Part shown: positions 54,231 to 64,000 of the stretch, one piece after another
Layout of the letters: each line of letters opens with the position of its first letter
Position numbering within the stretch: the stretch's first letter is position 1
DNA from: Chrysemys picta bellii
Taxonomy: Eukaryota; Chordata; Testudines; Emydidae
Assembly: GCF_011386835.1 (NCBI RefSeq)
Contig: NC_088801.1
Span: 18,648,824-18,712,823, forward strand
DNA: 64,000 nucleotides
Reading direction: 5' to 3'
Program-made: the position numbers and the translations under genes
Notes under the pieces: generated by a model
The model's database searches: none
Told to the model about the DNA's origin: nothing
The model's input: the letters and a program-made list of their open reading frames with translations, nothing else

Positions 54231-54339
54231 ATAGAGCAAATTCAGGCCAGGCAAATCAGTTTCAGGAATCAAATAATTCTTCAGATGAGAGAGTGACTGA
54301 GCCACAGCCTGTGAATGACCTTACAACCAAAGTGGAAAG
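54231..54339 (+). CDS. UBXN4: UBXN4 exon 6
   Basis: 109 nt, acceptor CACTTGAAG|ATAGAG and donor GAAAG|GTTTGT, phase 1 to 2. It encodes RANSGQANQFQESNNSSDER and ends VNDLTTKVE, leading into the coiled coil. The acceptor lacks a strong pyrimidine tract immediately upstream, but the joined frame is continuous. Confidence 0.86.
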
Positions 54340-55370
54340 GTTTGTCTCTGTTTTTTTTGTAGACTTTCTATCTATTCTAAAGTACTGTGATTAATTATTA
54401 CATTTCCTTAGGTGAAAACAGTGGTAAGAACCAAAGCTGCATGATTAACATATTTCTTGTTCTAAATTAAGTTTTAATGTTTTTTAGAAAATGGCTAAAA
54501 CTACTAGTGACTATTTTAATCTTAAGCATCACATTTCTCAGACTCTAGAGCTAATGGATTTTGCTTCGTGACAGTCTGAGTGCCAGGTGCTGATCTACCA
54601 GTCAGAGCCAAATCTGTAACATTCTAATTCTCTTAATTTGAAATGGCCCTTTGTCCACTCATTAACTGACTTTTGTTGCTTGACATGGTAACTAGACGAA
54701 CATGGAAAGCCTCCTTTCTCTCATTTTGACTGTGATAAGTTTGGCATGTTAAGCATGCTTTTTGGTAGATCTGGACTCAGTTATTCAATCTTTTTGCTGT
54801 TGAATCGAAGTCTCAAAACAGTCAGGGAATATTTTATCAAATGGAAGCAGGAGATTTATTTTCCTTCAAGATATCCTATAAGCAAAGCAAGTTAGATCTT
54901 AATAATAGGGATTAATGGAGAGGATGGGAGTGGGTAGTTGAATAGACATGTTCATATTTTTCTACAGGTTTGAGTGAGACTATTTGGAAATGCAAAGCAG
55001 AACTTGATATTGTTCATTGTCCAAGAAAGATTTTGATATTAAACTTGGGTGGAGGTGGGTTGGGTCCTCTAAGTAGCTCAATGGAGTACTGCCAGTGAGC
55101 AAAGATTGTTTAGTGAATGTCCTAAAAATACCTAAAACAGAAATCTAACTCATTAGTAACTCCTGGCTGAGAACCGTTTAAGTGAAGTAAATGGTTTTCC
55201 TAAAGCAATTAAAGATGTCTGTGCTTTCAGTGAATGAGACCTATGGTTATATGGCTAACATTAGGGTAAAAAGATTCCTTTTACTCTGCAATATGGCTTA
55301 AATAGAAGAAGGAAAAACAAACAAACCCAGAGTTAAGGTTGCCTGGGGATACCCTGGACCTTTCCAGAAT
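54340..55370. other. UBXN4 intron 6, left part
   Basis: AT-rich; nothing recognised. Confidence 0.45.
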
Positions 55371-56066
55371 GTCGAGTTCACAAAACTCAAACCTCTGAAA
55401 ACCAGGAAATACAGAGTTAAGTTAAATAACTGTACAACCTTAACTCTGCCCCCCTGAAGCTGGCAATAGCCATTGGGAATGATCTGCATGCACTCCAGCG
55501 TGTATGTTAGGTGTAGTTGTATTGAATGATGGAGGAGCAGTTGGAGCAGCTTGGAAGAGCTATAATAGCGATATGTGGAGATCCGGGTCCAAGTCCCATT
55601 CCCCCATGTGTTATCAAAGGAAAGAAGTATATATACACCTTGATGTTCCAGTCTGCATCATTTCAATACAGATTTGTATTGCTTGTGTCTGTAGCAGGGT
55701 ACTGGGGTCTTCCTGCCTTGTGTATTGTCTGTAGTGAGGTGGGATGTGAGAGTAGTCTGTGGATTTAGTGATGAGTAGGAGGAGGTATAGATTTAGGTGG
55801 TATCTTGTGTGTAAGTGTGAAGGGCCAATAAAAGGGTATGAAGTGGTTGTTAATTTTTGCAAGTGTGTTGTTCTGTTGAGTAGGCTCAGTGTTTGAGTGA
55901 CCAAGTAGCGCCTGTCCATTACTGTGAAAAAGCAGAATGGGGGAGTGTGTATGTTTTATAGGCATATTGGGACATCACTCAAAGAACTGAGTTAAGTTTG
56001 TATGGGCATTTACCTTAACTCTGTATTGCCTGGTTTTCAGAAGTTTCAGTATTTTGTGAACTCAAC
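55371..56066. mobile_element. Unclassified element with ~50-bp terminal inverted repeats
   Basis: 55371-55422 (GAGTTCACAAAACTC, CTGAAAACCAGGAAATACAG, AGTTAAG) is repeated inverted at 56014-56066 with a few changes. About 590 bp lies between, in which minus-strand Thr/His-rich frames have no recognised family. Outer edges and target duplication unclear. Confidence 0.65.
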
Positions 56067-56249
56067 ATTTTAGAGGGACACAAGCTATCACCGGGAAACT
56101 GTAACTCTGTGTTAATGACGTTTTTTTGCCATTTAATTTCCTAGTGTTTTAAACAGTGTTTGTTGATAGGAGTTAGTGTTCATTTAGATAGCTGTACTCC
56201 TCACCTAGGGTTGCAGGTGATATGTTACTGGGCTAGGTAATAATCAAAA

Positions 56250-56395
56250 GACGTAGCTTTTATATAGTGCTTAGATCTCAAAGAACCATACATTATTATT
56301 CCCATTTGACAGATGGGAAACTGAGGCACAAACAGGTGAAGTGATTTGCCCCAAGTCACCCAGTGGGCCAGTGGCAGAGCTAAGAATAGTCCCAT
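56250..56395 (-). mobile_element. MIR/L2-like fragment
   Basis: ATTATTCCCATTTGACAGAT, GGGAAACTGAGGCACAAACA and AAGTCACCCAGTGGGCCAGT give the recognisable conserved core order. Confidence 0.7.
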
Positions 56396-56440
56396 TTCAG
56401 TTGCCTTTCCACTGGGCATGATGGTTGTGCTTTGTTTTTA

Positions 56441-56524
56441 GGGCTTTGGAGCTGTGCAAAAACCTGCAGCTTCACTGTTCCGGAGCTGCTCCGCGCTCCA
56501 GCTCCAGGCTCCACTCCAAAGCCC
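56441..56524. mobile_element. 84-bp palindromic MITE
   Basis: GGGCTTTGGAGCTG at the left and CTCCACTCCAAAGCCC at the right are inverted, with GCTCC-rich middle sequence. Confidence 0.6.
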
Positions 56525-57413
56525 TGTTTGTTTGACATGTTTGCAATGTGTAACTGGAGCAATGTGCTCTGGGTTATATTTGAATTCTCAGTGCATGGGT
56601 TGGTGCTCAGATTCGATGATCATGACTCATTCTTGGAGCTGCCGAGGTTCTATGATTTAGAGGTAATTCTCCAGATACTTAGCCTCTCACTCTGCACATG
56701 GTTATACAATTACTTAGTCTAGTCTCTTTGCTCTCAATCATCTTCCTGCTCAATAATTACACCAACCTGAAGAATTTATCACTTGCTGCATATCTGATAA
56801 ATCTCCAGCCATTTCCTAGTTCAGTTCCAGAAGGACTAAAGCTATTACCATTGTTGAGAGGGAGAGTTCAAATGGATGAAGAAACAATGTGGCCCTGGGG
56901 AACCTGCTAAGTTGCAAAGGAAGGCATAGGGAGGCAAGGACTTTCTAGAGCTCCTAAACTCTCCTTATGGATAGATGTGTGGGAAGGGCCGTGCAGTGCT
57001 CCTCATCTTCCCATTGGAACTGAATTTGAGATCTTGGTTATGGCATTGTTTTCTCTTTCCATTTATAGAGTGTGTAAAAATATCACATTTTTATGGTTGA
57101 ATTTTTCAGTCAGTTAATGATAAATGATAGAAGGAATATATTAAAACAGATAACATCAAATTATTGGAGACTAGAAACTGGTTGGTGAATCAGCACCCAA
57201 TTTTCCACATAAGGCAAACCCTATTTGTTAATACAGAATAGCTCTATGAAATAGAATTAATCTCATAAATTCATAGTCATCTTCATGTTTTCCCTCTTAA
57301 GAATTTTTGACAGAATTGAATTTTGTCTAATCCTTTTAAAAGCCAAAAAGAAAATGTTAACATTTCAAACCACAGTTGTAAGTTCTCTTTTAATCTTGTT
57401 GGTTTTTATTTAG
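56525..57413. other. UBXN4 intron 6, right part
   Basis: Nothing recognised. Confidence 0.4.
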
Positions 57414-57468
57414 AATAACAAAAAAACTTGAAGAAAAACGAGAAGAGAAAAGGAAAGAGGAGGAACAG
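57414..57468 (+). CDS. UBXN4: UBXN4 exon 7
   Basis: 55 nt, acceptor TTTATTTAG|AATAAC and donor AACAG|GTAAAA, phase 2 to 0. It encodes ITKKLEEKREEKRKEEEQ, the start of the highly charged helix/coiled coil. Confidence 0.94.
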
Positions 57469-57806
57469 GTAAAATGTAACTACATTTATTACTATCAGTG
57501 GTATTCTTATTTGACAAGTTTCAGAGTAGCAGCCGTGTTAGTCTGTATCCGCAAAAAGAACAGGAGTACTTGTGGCACCTTAGAGACTAACAAATTTATT
57601 AGAGCATAAGCTATTAGAGGCCAGTTAAGTAAGAGAAAAAAAACTTTTGAAGTGATAATCAAGATAGCCCAGTACAGACAGTTTGATAAGAAGTGTGAGA
57701 ATACTTACAAGGGGAGATAGATTCAATGTTTGTAATGGCTCAGCCATTCCCAGTCCTTATTCAATCCTGAGTTGATTGTGTCTCGTTCACCTGCACATTT
57801 ACCAAT

Positions 57807-58118
57807 GTGATATATGCCATCATGTGCCAGCAATGCCCCTCTGCCATGTATATTGGCCAAACCGGACAGGCTCTACGCAAAAGAATTAATGGACACAAAT
57901 CTGACACCAGGAATCATAATACTCAAAAACCAGTGGGAGAACACTTTAACCTGTCTGGTCATTCAATGTCAGACCTGCGGGTGGCTATCTTACAACAGAA
58001 AAACTTCAAAAACAGACTCCAAGGAGAGACTGCTGAGCTGGAATTGATATGCAAACTAGACACAATCAACTCAGGATTGAATAAGGACTGGGAATGGCTG
58101 AGCCATTACAAACATTGA
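57807..58118 (+). pseudogene. GIY-YIG endonuclease domain in fold-back copy 2, open 103 codons
   Basis: CQQCPSAMYIGQTGQALRKR then INGHKSDTRNH, KPVGEHFNLSGH and a C-terminus ending LSHYKH. Tyr, Arg, His and Glu positions of the GIY-YIG family are kept. There is no RT. The frame is clean from 57807 to its stop at 58116. Confidence 0.87.
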
Positions 58119-58264
58119 ATCTATCTCCCCTTGTAAGTATTCTCACACTTCTTATCAAACTGTCTGTACTGGGCTATCTTGATTATCACTTCAAAAAATT
58201 TTTTTCTCTTACTTAATTGGCCTCTCAGAGTTGGTAAGACAACTCCCACCTGTTTATGCTCTCT

Positions 58265-58294
58265 GTATGTGTGTGTGTATATATATATATATAT
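58265..58294. repeat. (GT)n-(AT)n microsatellite
   Basis: Alternating TG then TA dinucleotides, within the right arm of the Penelope-like copy and absent from its left arm. Confidence 0.85.
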
Positions 58295-58584
58295 CCTCAA
58301 TACTTATTCCACACTATATGCATCCGAAGAAGTGGGCTGTAGTCCACGAAAGCTTATGCTCTAATAAATTTGTTAGTCTCTAAGGTGCCACAAGTACTCC
58401 TATTCTTATTTGATTTTGCTTTCAGTCTCTGAGATCTTTCTTTAAATAACACTCATATAAGTAGATTATATTTTAAATCTAGTTATCTTCAGTGCAGGCT
58501 CCAGTTCAGTTAAGTCAAGTTTTGCTCTTGTTCAAAAGAAATATTTTGTTGGTTGAATTCTGTAATGTGGTCATCTTCCATCAG

Positions 58585-58749
58585 AAGGAAATTAAGAAAG
58601 AAATTGATCGAAGAAAAACGGGGAAAGAAATATTGGACTACAGAAGACGACACGAAGAAGAATTGACGAAGCGAATGTTAGAAGAAAGGAGCAGAGAAAA
58701 GGCAGAAGAAAAAGCAGCTAGGGAGCGTATAAAACAGCAGATTGCAATG
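58585..58749 (+). CDS. UBXN4: UBXN4 exon 8
   Basis: 165 nt, exactly 55 codons, acceptor TTCCATCAG|AAGGAA and donor GCAATG|GTAAAG, phase 0 both sides. It encodes KEIKKEIDRRKTGKEILDYR, LTKRMLEERSREKAEEKAAR and ERIKQQIAM, a conserved charged coiled coil. Confidence 0.96.
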
Positions 58750-59458
58750 GTAAAGTTTTTATGTTTTAAATATAGATAAATTGATCAGATTACTTGGCAT
58801 TTAGTAACTCATGGAAGACTAAAATAACAGATTGCAAACCTCTTGTAAAAGTGTTTGAATGTCCTCCCTTTTTTGCTATTGGAAGCTATGCTTTCAATTA
58901 ATGGTTACTACTGTCAAAGAGCTTCTGTAGGCTATAGATTTTTACAAGAATTCAATTTTTCAGTTTGCAACCAAGAATTTGTTTTTCTTTATATAAAAAT
59001 CCATTGAAAATGGATTGTGCACACACACAAAAGCAAAAGGTTCCTTTTTCTCCCATACTAAGCAGCAAATGGCTCAGCATATGGCACAGACCAGAACAGG
59101 TTCAATGGAACATGAGAGAGATGTGCTATGTTTTGAATTGGTTGCTAATACTTTGTGCATTTAGCTCCCTAATAATAATTTTATATATTTTAAAAAAAGT
59201 CTAGTGATGGCTCTCTTCTCATTCTGTCTCTGAGTGAATGTAATGATAACCAGAGCTGCTCTGAATATCATGAGGCATTGTTGGGCACAAGAGTGGCTAT
59301 ATACTGTTAAATGTGATTTAGAAATGCAGACAGAGATGGTGTGAAATCACCTTGAACACCACCACCATCTTTGCAGTTACCTCCAATATTAAAAACGTTT
59401 TTAATTTTGAATAGTCACATCTCAACCAATAGAAATCCTCCTCCGAGATCAGTGTTTT
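58750..59458. other. UBXN4 intron 8, left part
   Basis: AT-rich; nothing recognised. Confidence 0.4.
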
Positions 59459-60089
59459 TCAAACAGAGGGTCACGACCTACTACTGGGTCATCTTGTTCT
59501 GGTCAGCACCGCCAACTGGGACGTTAAAAGTCACGTCAGCAGTGCTGCCTAGCTAAGACAGGCTAGTGCCTATCTGTTCTGATACTGCACTGCACCCTGG
59601 AAGCAGCCAGCAGCCGGACCAGCTCCTAGGCGAGGGGACCCCGGGGTGCCGTGTGCTGCCCCCGCCCTGAGCACCAGCTCCTCACTCCCATTGGCCGGTT
59701 CCCAGAACTGGAGGGGTGTGTGTGCCTGTGGGCGAGAGTTGCGCGGAGCCGCTTGCACGCCTCCGCCTAGGAGCCAGACCTGCTGCTGGTCACCCAGTCC
59801 CAGGAAGCCTGCCTCTGCACCCCGGCTGCGACACTGACCGGGAGCCGCCGGAGGTAAGTCCGCACCCCAATCCCCAGCACTTAGCCCCGCCCCAAACTTG
59901 CAACCCCTTCTTGCACCCCAAAACCCTCCTCCTTGACTCCACCCCAGAGCCTGCACCCCCAGCCCAGAGCCCTGACCCCCTCCCGCACCTCAGCCCTGAG
60001 CCCATCCATCATCCCCAGCTCTGTTGGGTCGTGGGTATCAACAATTTTCTTCAACTGGGTCCCCCAGAAAAAAAGTTAAAAAACCACTG
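59459..60089. mobile_element. hAT-type element, 631 bp, GC-rich interior
   Basis: CAGTGTTTTTCAAAC at the left and GTTAAAAAACCACTG at the right are inverted hAT-like ends. The interior is C-rich, with frames of 118-128 codons on both strands that show no transposase motif. The flanks do not preserve a clear duplication. Confidence 0.75.
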
Positions 60090-60235
60090 GTCTAGGTGAT
60101 TCTCAGAACTTCTTCATTATAACTTCTGAAGAGTCCTGTGATTAGAAATTAGGGCTCACATTAGTGTTATACCAAAATTTGTTTTAGAAAAATTTGAACA
60201 AACTTGAATTCCAGTATTCAGTAGAACGAATAACT

Positions 60236-61334
60236 TAGGGTTACCATATCTCATAAATAAAAAAAGATGACCCTCCACGGGCCCTAGCCCCGCCCCAACT
60301 CCGCCCCTTCCCCACCCTAACTCCGCCCCCTCCTCCCTTCCACTCCCAGCCAGGGGGAAAGGGCTGCCCCAGTGCTACCGGCTTCAGGGTTTGCCGGGCA
60401 GCCCCCAGACCCTGCGCCCCCAGCCGGCGCTTCCCCAGCGCAGCTGGAGCCCGGGAGGGGAAGCGCCCAGCCGGGGGCGCAGGGTCTGGAGGCTGCCCGG
60501 CAAACCGTGAAGCTGGTAGCGCTCGGGCTTTGGGCAGCCCCTATGCCTCCGGACCCTGCGCCCCCAGCCGGGCACTTCCCCTCCCGGGCTCCGGCGGCGC
60601 AGGGTCCGGAGGCACGGGGGCTGCCCGAAGCCGGTAGCGCTCAGGCAGCCCGGCTCTTAAACAGAGCGGAAGAGGAGCAGAGCCTCCAGCCGCAGCCTCT
60701 CTGCTCCTCTTCGGCTCTGTGTAACTGACAGTGTAAGTTACACAGAGCCGCCGCGGCTGGAGGCTCTGCTCCTCTTCGGCTCTTTTTAAGAGCCGGGCTG
60801 CCCGAGCGCTACCGGCTTCGGGCACCCCGTGCCTCCGGACCCTGCGCCGCCGGAGCCCGGGAGGGGAAGTGCCCAGCTGGGGGCGCAGGGTCCGGAGGCA
60901 TAGGGGCTGCCCGAAGCCGGTAGCGCTCGAGCAGCTCGGCTCTGTTTAAGCCCGGGCTCCGGCGGCGGCTCTGCTCCTCCCCGACTCTTCGGCTCTGTTT
61001 AAGAGCTGGGCTGCCCAAGCGCTACTGGCTTCGGGCAGCCCCAGTGCCTCCGGACCCTGCGCCCCCAGCCGGGCACTTCCCCTCCCAGCCGGGCACTTCC
61101 CCTCCCAGCCGGGCACTTCCCCTCCCGGGCTCCGGCGGCGCAGGGTCCGGAGGCACGGGGCTGCCCGAAGCCGGGAGCGCTCGGGCAGCCTGGCTCTTAA
61201 ACAGAGCCGAAGAGTCGGGGAGGAGCAGAGCCGCCATTTTCCCGGACATGTTCGGCTTTTTGGCAATTCCCCCCGGACGGGGTTTGACTGCCGAAAAGCC
61301 GGACATGTCCGGGAAAAAGAGGACGTATGGTAAC
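60236..61334. mobile_element. GC-rich hAT-like element, ~1.1 kb, related to 22578-23178
   Basis: Starts TAGGGTTACCATATC; the right end GACGTATGGTAAC is truncated by a few bases. It shares with the first copy GACATGTCCGGGAAAA, the GCCGAA.AG word and the AGCCCGGG-type body, in inverted order. Many internal inverted repeats occur, and a 21-bp unit (CCGGGCACTTCCCCTCCCAG) occurs three times in tandem at about 61069-61131. Confidence 0.8.
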
Positions 61335-61582
61335 TTATCAATAACAAGAATAACTAGAATAACTTATCAAATAACAAGATACAGGCTGAACAGTTAGGAG
61401 AGAGGAAGTGTTTCTCTCCTGCAGTGTCTGCAGCATGACTGGCTTGGCCTCTTTTCCTCCATTCCTTGGCTTTTGCAAAGAGCAAATTTTTAATTGCAGA
61501 TTGCATCAGTTACTCTGTCTGAACAGGTATTAACACACAATTTACAGCACAAGTTAACAGGTTTGTGTTTGTTGCATTAAAG

Positions 61583-61710
61583 GATCGTGCTGAAAGAGCA
61601 GCTCGCTTTGCAAAGACAAAGGAAGAAGTAGAAGCTGCAAAAGCTGCAGCTCAGCAAGCTAAGCAGGCTGAAGCGGAAGCTAGAAGAGAAGCCTCTCAGA
61701 AGGAAAGAAG
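61583..61710 (+). CDS. UBXN4: UBXN4 exon 9 (last in window)
   Basis: 128 nt, acceptor CATTAAAG|GATCGT and donor AGAAG|GTGAGC, phase 0 to 2. It encodes DRAERAARFAKTKEEVEAAK, AAAQQAKQAEAEARREASQK and ER, ending just before the UBX domain. The next exon is outside the window. Confidence 0.95.
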
Positions 61711-62480
61711 GTGAGCAGTGTGCCAGTCTACCAGCGAGTATTTGCGGGGGGGGGCAGGAAACTACTAGCCTTAGCTCTGAAGTAGACACTTTTTTACCAG
61801 AGCCTAATCTACTAGAGGACACTATGCTGGAATGATTAAACATTGTTGATGTCAGGTAAGCTTGTTGATTCTTTCAAGAAATATGTGTATTGAAGCACAT
61901 TATTCATGGAGGGTCTCAGAAGGATAAATGATATGATCAGGAATAAACAGAAATCTTACTCAGAATTATTAAATTTTTTCCCTGTGCATTAAGTTAGAGA
62001 ATCTTGTCTGTTTTTCATTTTTTTCAACTTGATGTACATACAGATATGTGGCTTTTATTATTAGGCGCAAGTTTGTTTTCTTACATCACCTATTTTCACT
62101 TTTGCATTATTTCTATGGACATTTAGTTTGTGCTGGTTAGGGCCCTAGGCTCTATAATAGGCAGTAAGATCATAGATTCAGGTTAAAAGGAGTGGATTTT
62201 ATCTTGCAGCTTGACTGTGCTTATCTATCAGTCTTGCTCATCAGTATGTAAAAGTGCGGAGGACTTACCAGAATTTTGTGAAATGTCTGTTATATTTACT
62301 TATGTGAATTAGAAGCCCAGCAGTATCTTTTGCATCTACACTAGTATTTTCCACTTTTGTAGTGCTGCTTCAGCTTGAAGCGATAGAAGCTCTACTTTGA
62401 CTACAGCCATTTCCACAATATTGGACTGTCTTCTAGCTCATAAGCAATCTGGACTTTCAATCCCCTCTATGTTAGGGCCA
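61711..62480. other. UBXN4 intron 9, left part
   Basis: No gene or repeat recognised; a G run lies at about 61747. Confidence 0.4.
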
Positions 62481-63900
62481 TTTGGTACATCACCCTGCTA
62501 TCACTTTTTCCCTCCAGTTTACAGTAGTAATGTTCCTTAAGGAGGAACCTTGTTCGTATTTTTCCACCACTTCCAGAGCCCACTCCCCCAGTATTGTACT
62601 TGAGGATATTAAATTATTAGCAGTGTTGATGGATCTCCCCTTAGCAACCTGTTCTGTTATCACTTATCTATGCAGACTGCCTTTTTTTAGTGGTCATTTC
62701 ATCTGCTCACAGAGTATGGGAGATTCAGGCCCTCAGGGCAGGTCCCCCCTACATAGTGTTTCGTAAGGACAGGGTCATTCTCAGATCTCATCTCAAGTTC
62801 TTGTCCACAGTTGTTCCATGTAAACCAGTTCATTCATCTCCCAGTTTTCTTCCATAAGCCCCACTCAACCTTGAGGGAAGCTCATTGTCCTTTTATGTTG
62901 ACAGGACAAAATCATTTAGAAGTACGTTTAAACTATTGCTTTGTAGAGAGGGCTACAGGTCAGGCAATATTTTCATATTATCTAAATGGGTATCCAACTG
63001 TATAAGAATATGTTACGAGTTGGCCAGGTTAGATACATCTAGCTCAGTGTTTCCCAAACTTGGGACACCGCTTGTGTAGGAAAAGCCCCTGGCGGGCCAG
63101 GCCTTTTACCCATCCGCAGGTCCGGCCGATCACAGCTCCAACTGGCCGCGGTTCGCTGCTCCAGGCCAATGGGAGCTGCTGAAAGCAGCGGCCAGTACAT
63201 CCCTTGGTCCCCTGTGTCGCTTCCAGCAGCGAACCGCGGCCAGTGGGAGCTGCGATCGGCCGGACTTGCGGACGGGGCAGGTAAACGAACCGGCCCGACC
63301 CGCCAGGGGCTTTCCCTACACAAGCGGCGTCCCAAGTTTGGGAAACACTGATCTAGCTACAATACAGCTTGGGCAGCTACTGTTTGACGAGTGTCCCTAG
63401 TTTTCAAATCTAGGGCAGCTACATGGAGCTCAGTTCACACATTTACAAGACCCTATTCTTTGGTAGAGGCTTCCAAATTGGATGCCTGCTTTGGTACGGT
63501 TGTCCTCTTAGTCATGCTTTAAGGAGGACTTCTACTACACACCTCCAAGCAAACAGACAACTGCTTGTTAGTCAACAATCCACATAGACACTCACTCAAA
63601 GAATGGTTACCTACTCTGCAGGTTCTTCGAGATGTGTTGTCCACATGGATTCCATGATCCCTCCCCTTTCCCTGCTATGATAGAATCCTGCTCCCCTGAG
63701 ATTCTGTATTGGCAAAAGAATTGAGGGATGGTTGGGCCTATCCTGCTCTTCATACCCTGGGGTCTGAAGCACAAAGACATCTAGGGTGCAGGTGCTACCT
63801 CAGCAAACACTGCTGTCCAAAAGAATTTGATCTCTGGAACATGTACCAACAACAGAATGCATGTGGACAACACTGTACTGTAAATACCCTTCTCTTTGAG
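62481..63900 (+). mobile_element. DIRS-like fragment: tyrosine recombinase end and terminal repeat
   Basis: Plus-strand pieces (62700-63045) read ALRAGPPYIVFRKDRV, then LSFYVDRTKSFRS and SKWVSNCIRICYELAR, the order of DIRS tyrosine recombinases. After the hAT insertion, 63410-63530 repeats the catalytic-end sequence seen at 13030-13150. The terminal repeat at 63590-63900 (TTCTTCGAGATGTGTTGTCC, CTGCTGTCCAAAAGAATTTG) matches that at 13260-13470. Frameshifts and stops are frequent. Confidence 0.72.
63045..63350. mobile_element. hAT MITE (306 bp) with perfect 8-bp duplication
   Basis: CAGTGTTTCCCAAACTTGGG and its complement at the right end define it. ATCTAGCT is at 63037-63044 and 63351-63358. 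Internal arms (CTGGCCGCGGTTCGCTG against CAGCGAACCGCGGCCAG) pair with few mismatches. It splits the DIRS-like recombinase. Confidence 0.92.
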
Positions 63901-64000
63901 TAGATAGTTCACACAGATCTACATGCCCTATCCTCCATCCCTATTTTGGAATCAAAATTAAGTAGAAGAAAGTGAGCAGGGGGAGGGTTTGGCATTCTTG

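Larger units (their letters stand above)
57515..58400 (+). mobile_element. Fold-back Penelope-like copy 2 in UBXN4 intron 7
   Basis: TATTCTTATTTGA at 57502-57514 recurs perfectly at 58401-58413, a 13-bp target duplication. The left arm (57518-57782) is an inverted copy of the right arm (58055-58400), lacking about 125 bp of it. The centre encodes only the GIY-YIG domain. It fills 886 of the 1,116 bp of this intron. Confidence 0.9.
38577..64000 (+). other. UBXN4: UBXN4 gene, first nine coding exons
   Basis: Nine exons join in frame to about 313 codons of UBX domain-containing protein 4 (erasin). Known: an ER-membrane protein that recruits p97/VCP through its UBX domain and promotes ER-associated degradation. 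Seen here are the N-terminal thioredoxin/UAS-like region (exons 1-4), a variable Ser/Gln-rich linker (5-6) and a charged coiled coil (7-9, KLEEKREEKRKEEEQ and similar). The UBX domain, membrane segment and C-terminus lie right of 64000. Introns: the first is 7.3 kb; the others are about 0.5-5.4 kb and rich in transposons. Confidence 0.95.

Overview
This is vertebrate nuclear DNA, most likely from a turtle, and probably a cryptodire. The basis is long AT-rich introns with GT-AG splice sites, a CpG-island promoter, CR1 LINEs, a tRNA-derived SINE with a CR1-like tail that resembles the Cry I family, Penelope-like and DIRS-like retroelements, and many hAT and Harbinger MITEs. The lineage call rests on recognising repeat families; no database search was run.

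Two protein-coding genes lie on the plus strand in the same order as in mammals. The 3' part of R3HDM1 (eight coding exons, 8529-33225, then a 3' UTR with a poly(A) signal at 33771) is followed by about 4.8 kb of intergenic DNA. Then comes the CpG-island promoter and first nine coding exons of UBXN4 (38577-61710). UBXN4 runs off the right edge before its UBX domain. R3HDM1 exons upstream of 8529 (R3H and SUZ domains) are not in the window. All exon phases join without a stop.

Layout: 1-1294, a Tigger/pogo transposon with an uninterrupted 320-codon ORF running off the left edge, apparently inserted in a hAT-like element. 1664-5490, two CR1 copies on the minus strand. 8529-33225, R3HDM1 exons separated by an LTR, a DIRS-like remnant, a 1.6-kb fold-back hAT, a minus-strand Penelope-like element, a GC-rich hAT-like element and a fold-back Penelope-like copy. 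37.8-38.9 kb, CpG island with two perfect NRF-1-type palindromes. 38.7-40.1 kb, a decaying minisatellite in UBXN4 intron 1. 48.6-53.3 kb, a composite CR1 copy broken by MITEs. 57.5-58.4 kb, a second fold-back Penelope-like copy. 59.4-61.3 kb, hAT and GC-rich elements. 62.5-63.9 kb, a DIRS-like fragment split by a hAT MITE.

The two host genes are not an operon and show no functional link here. Most open frames in the window are shadows of transposons or GC-rich repeats. The most unusual material is transposon architecture (fold-back Penelope copies keeping only the GIY-YIG endonuclease, with target-site duplications), the intron-1 minisatellite, a triple in-frame splice acceptor in R3HDM1, a 29-nt microexon in UBXN4 and a compact perfect hairpin at 41.86 kb. 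No prokaryotic, CRISPR or viral replication system is present.
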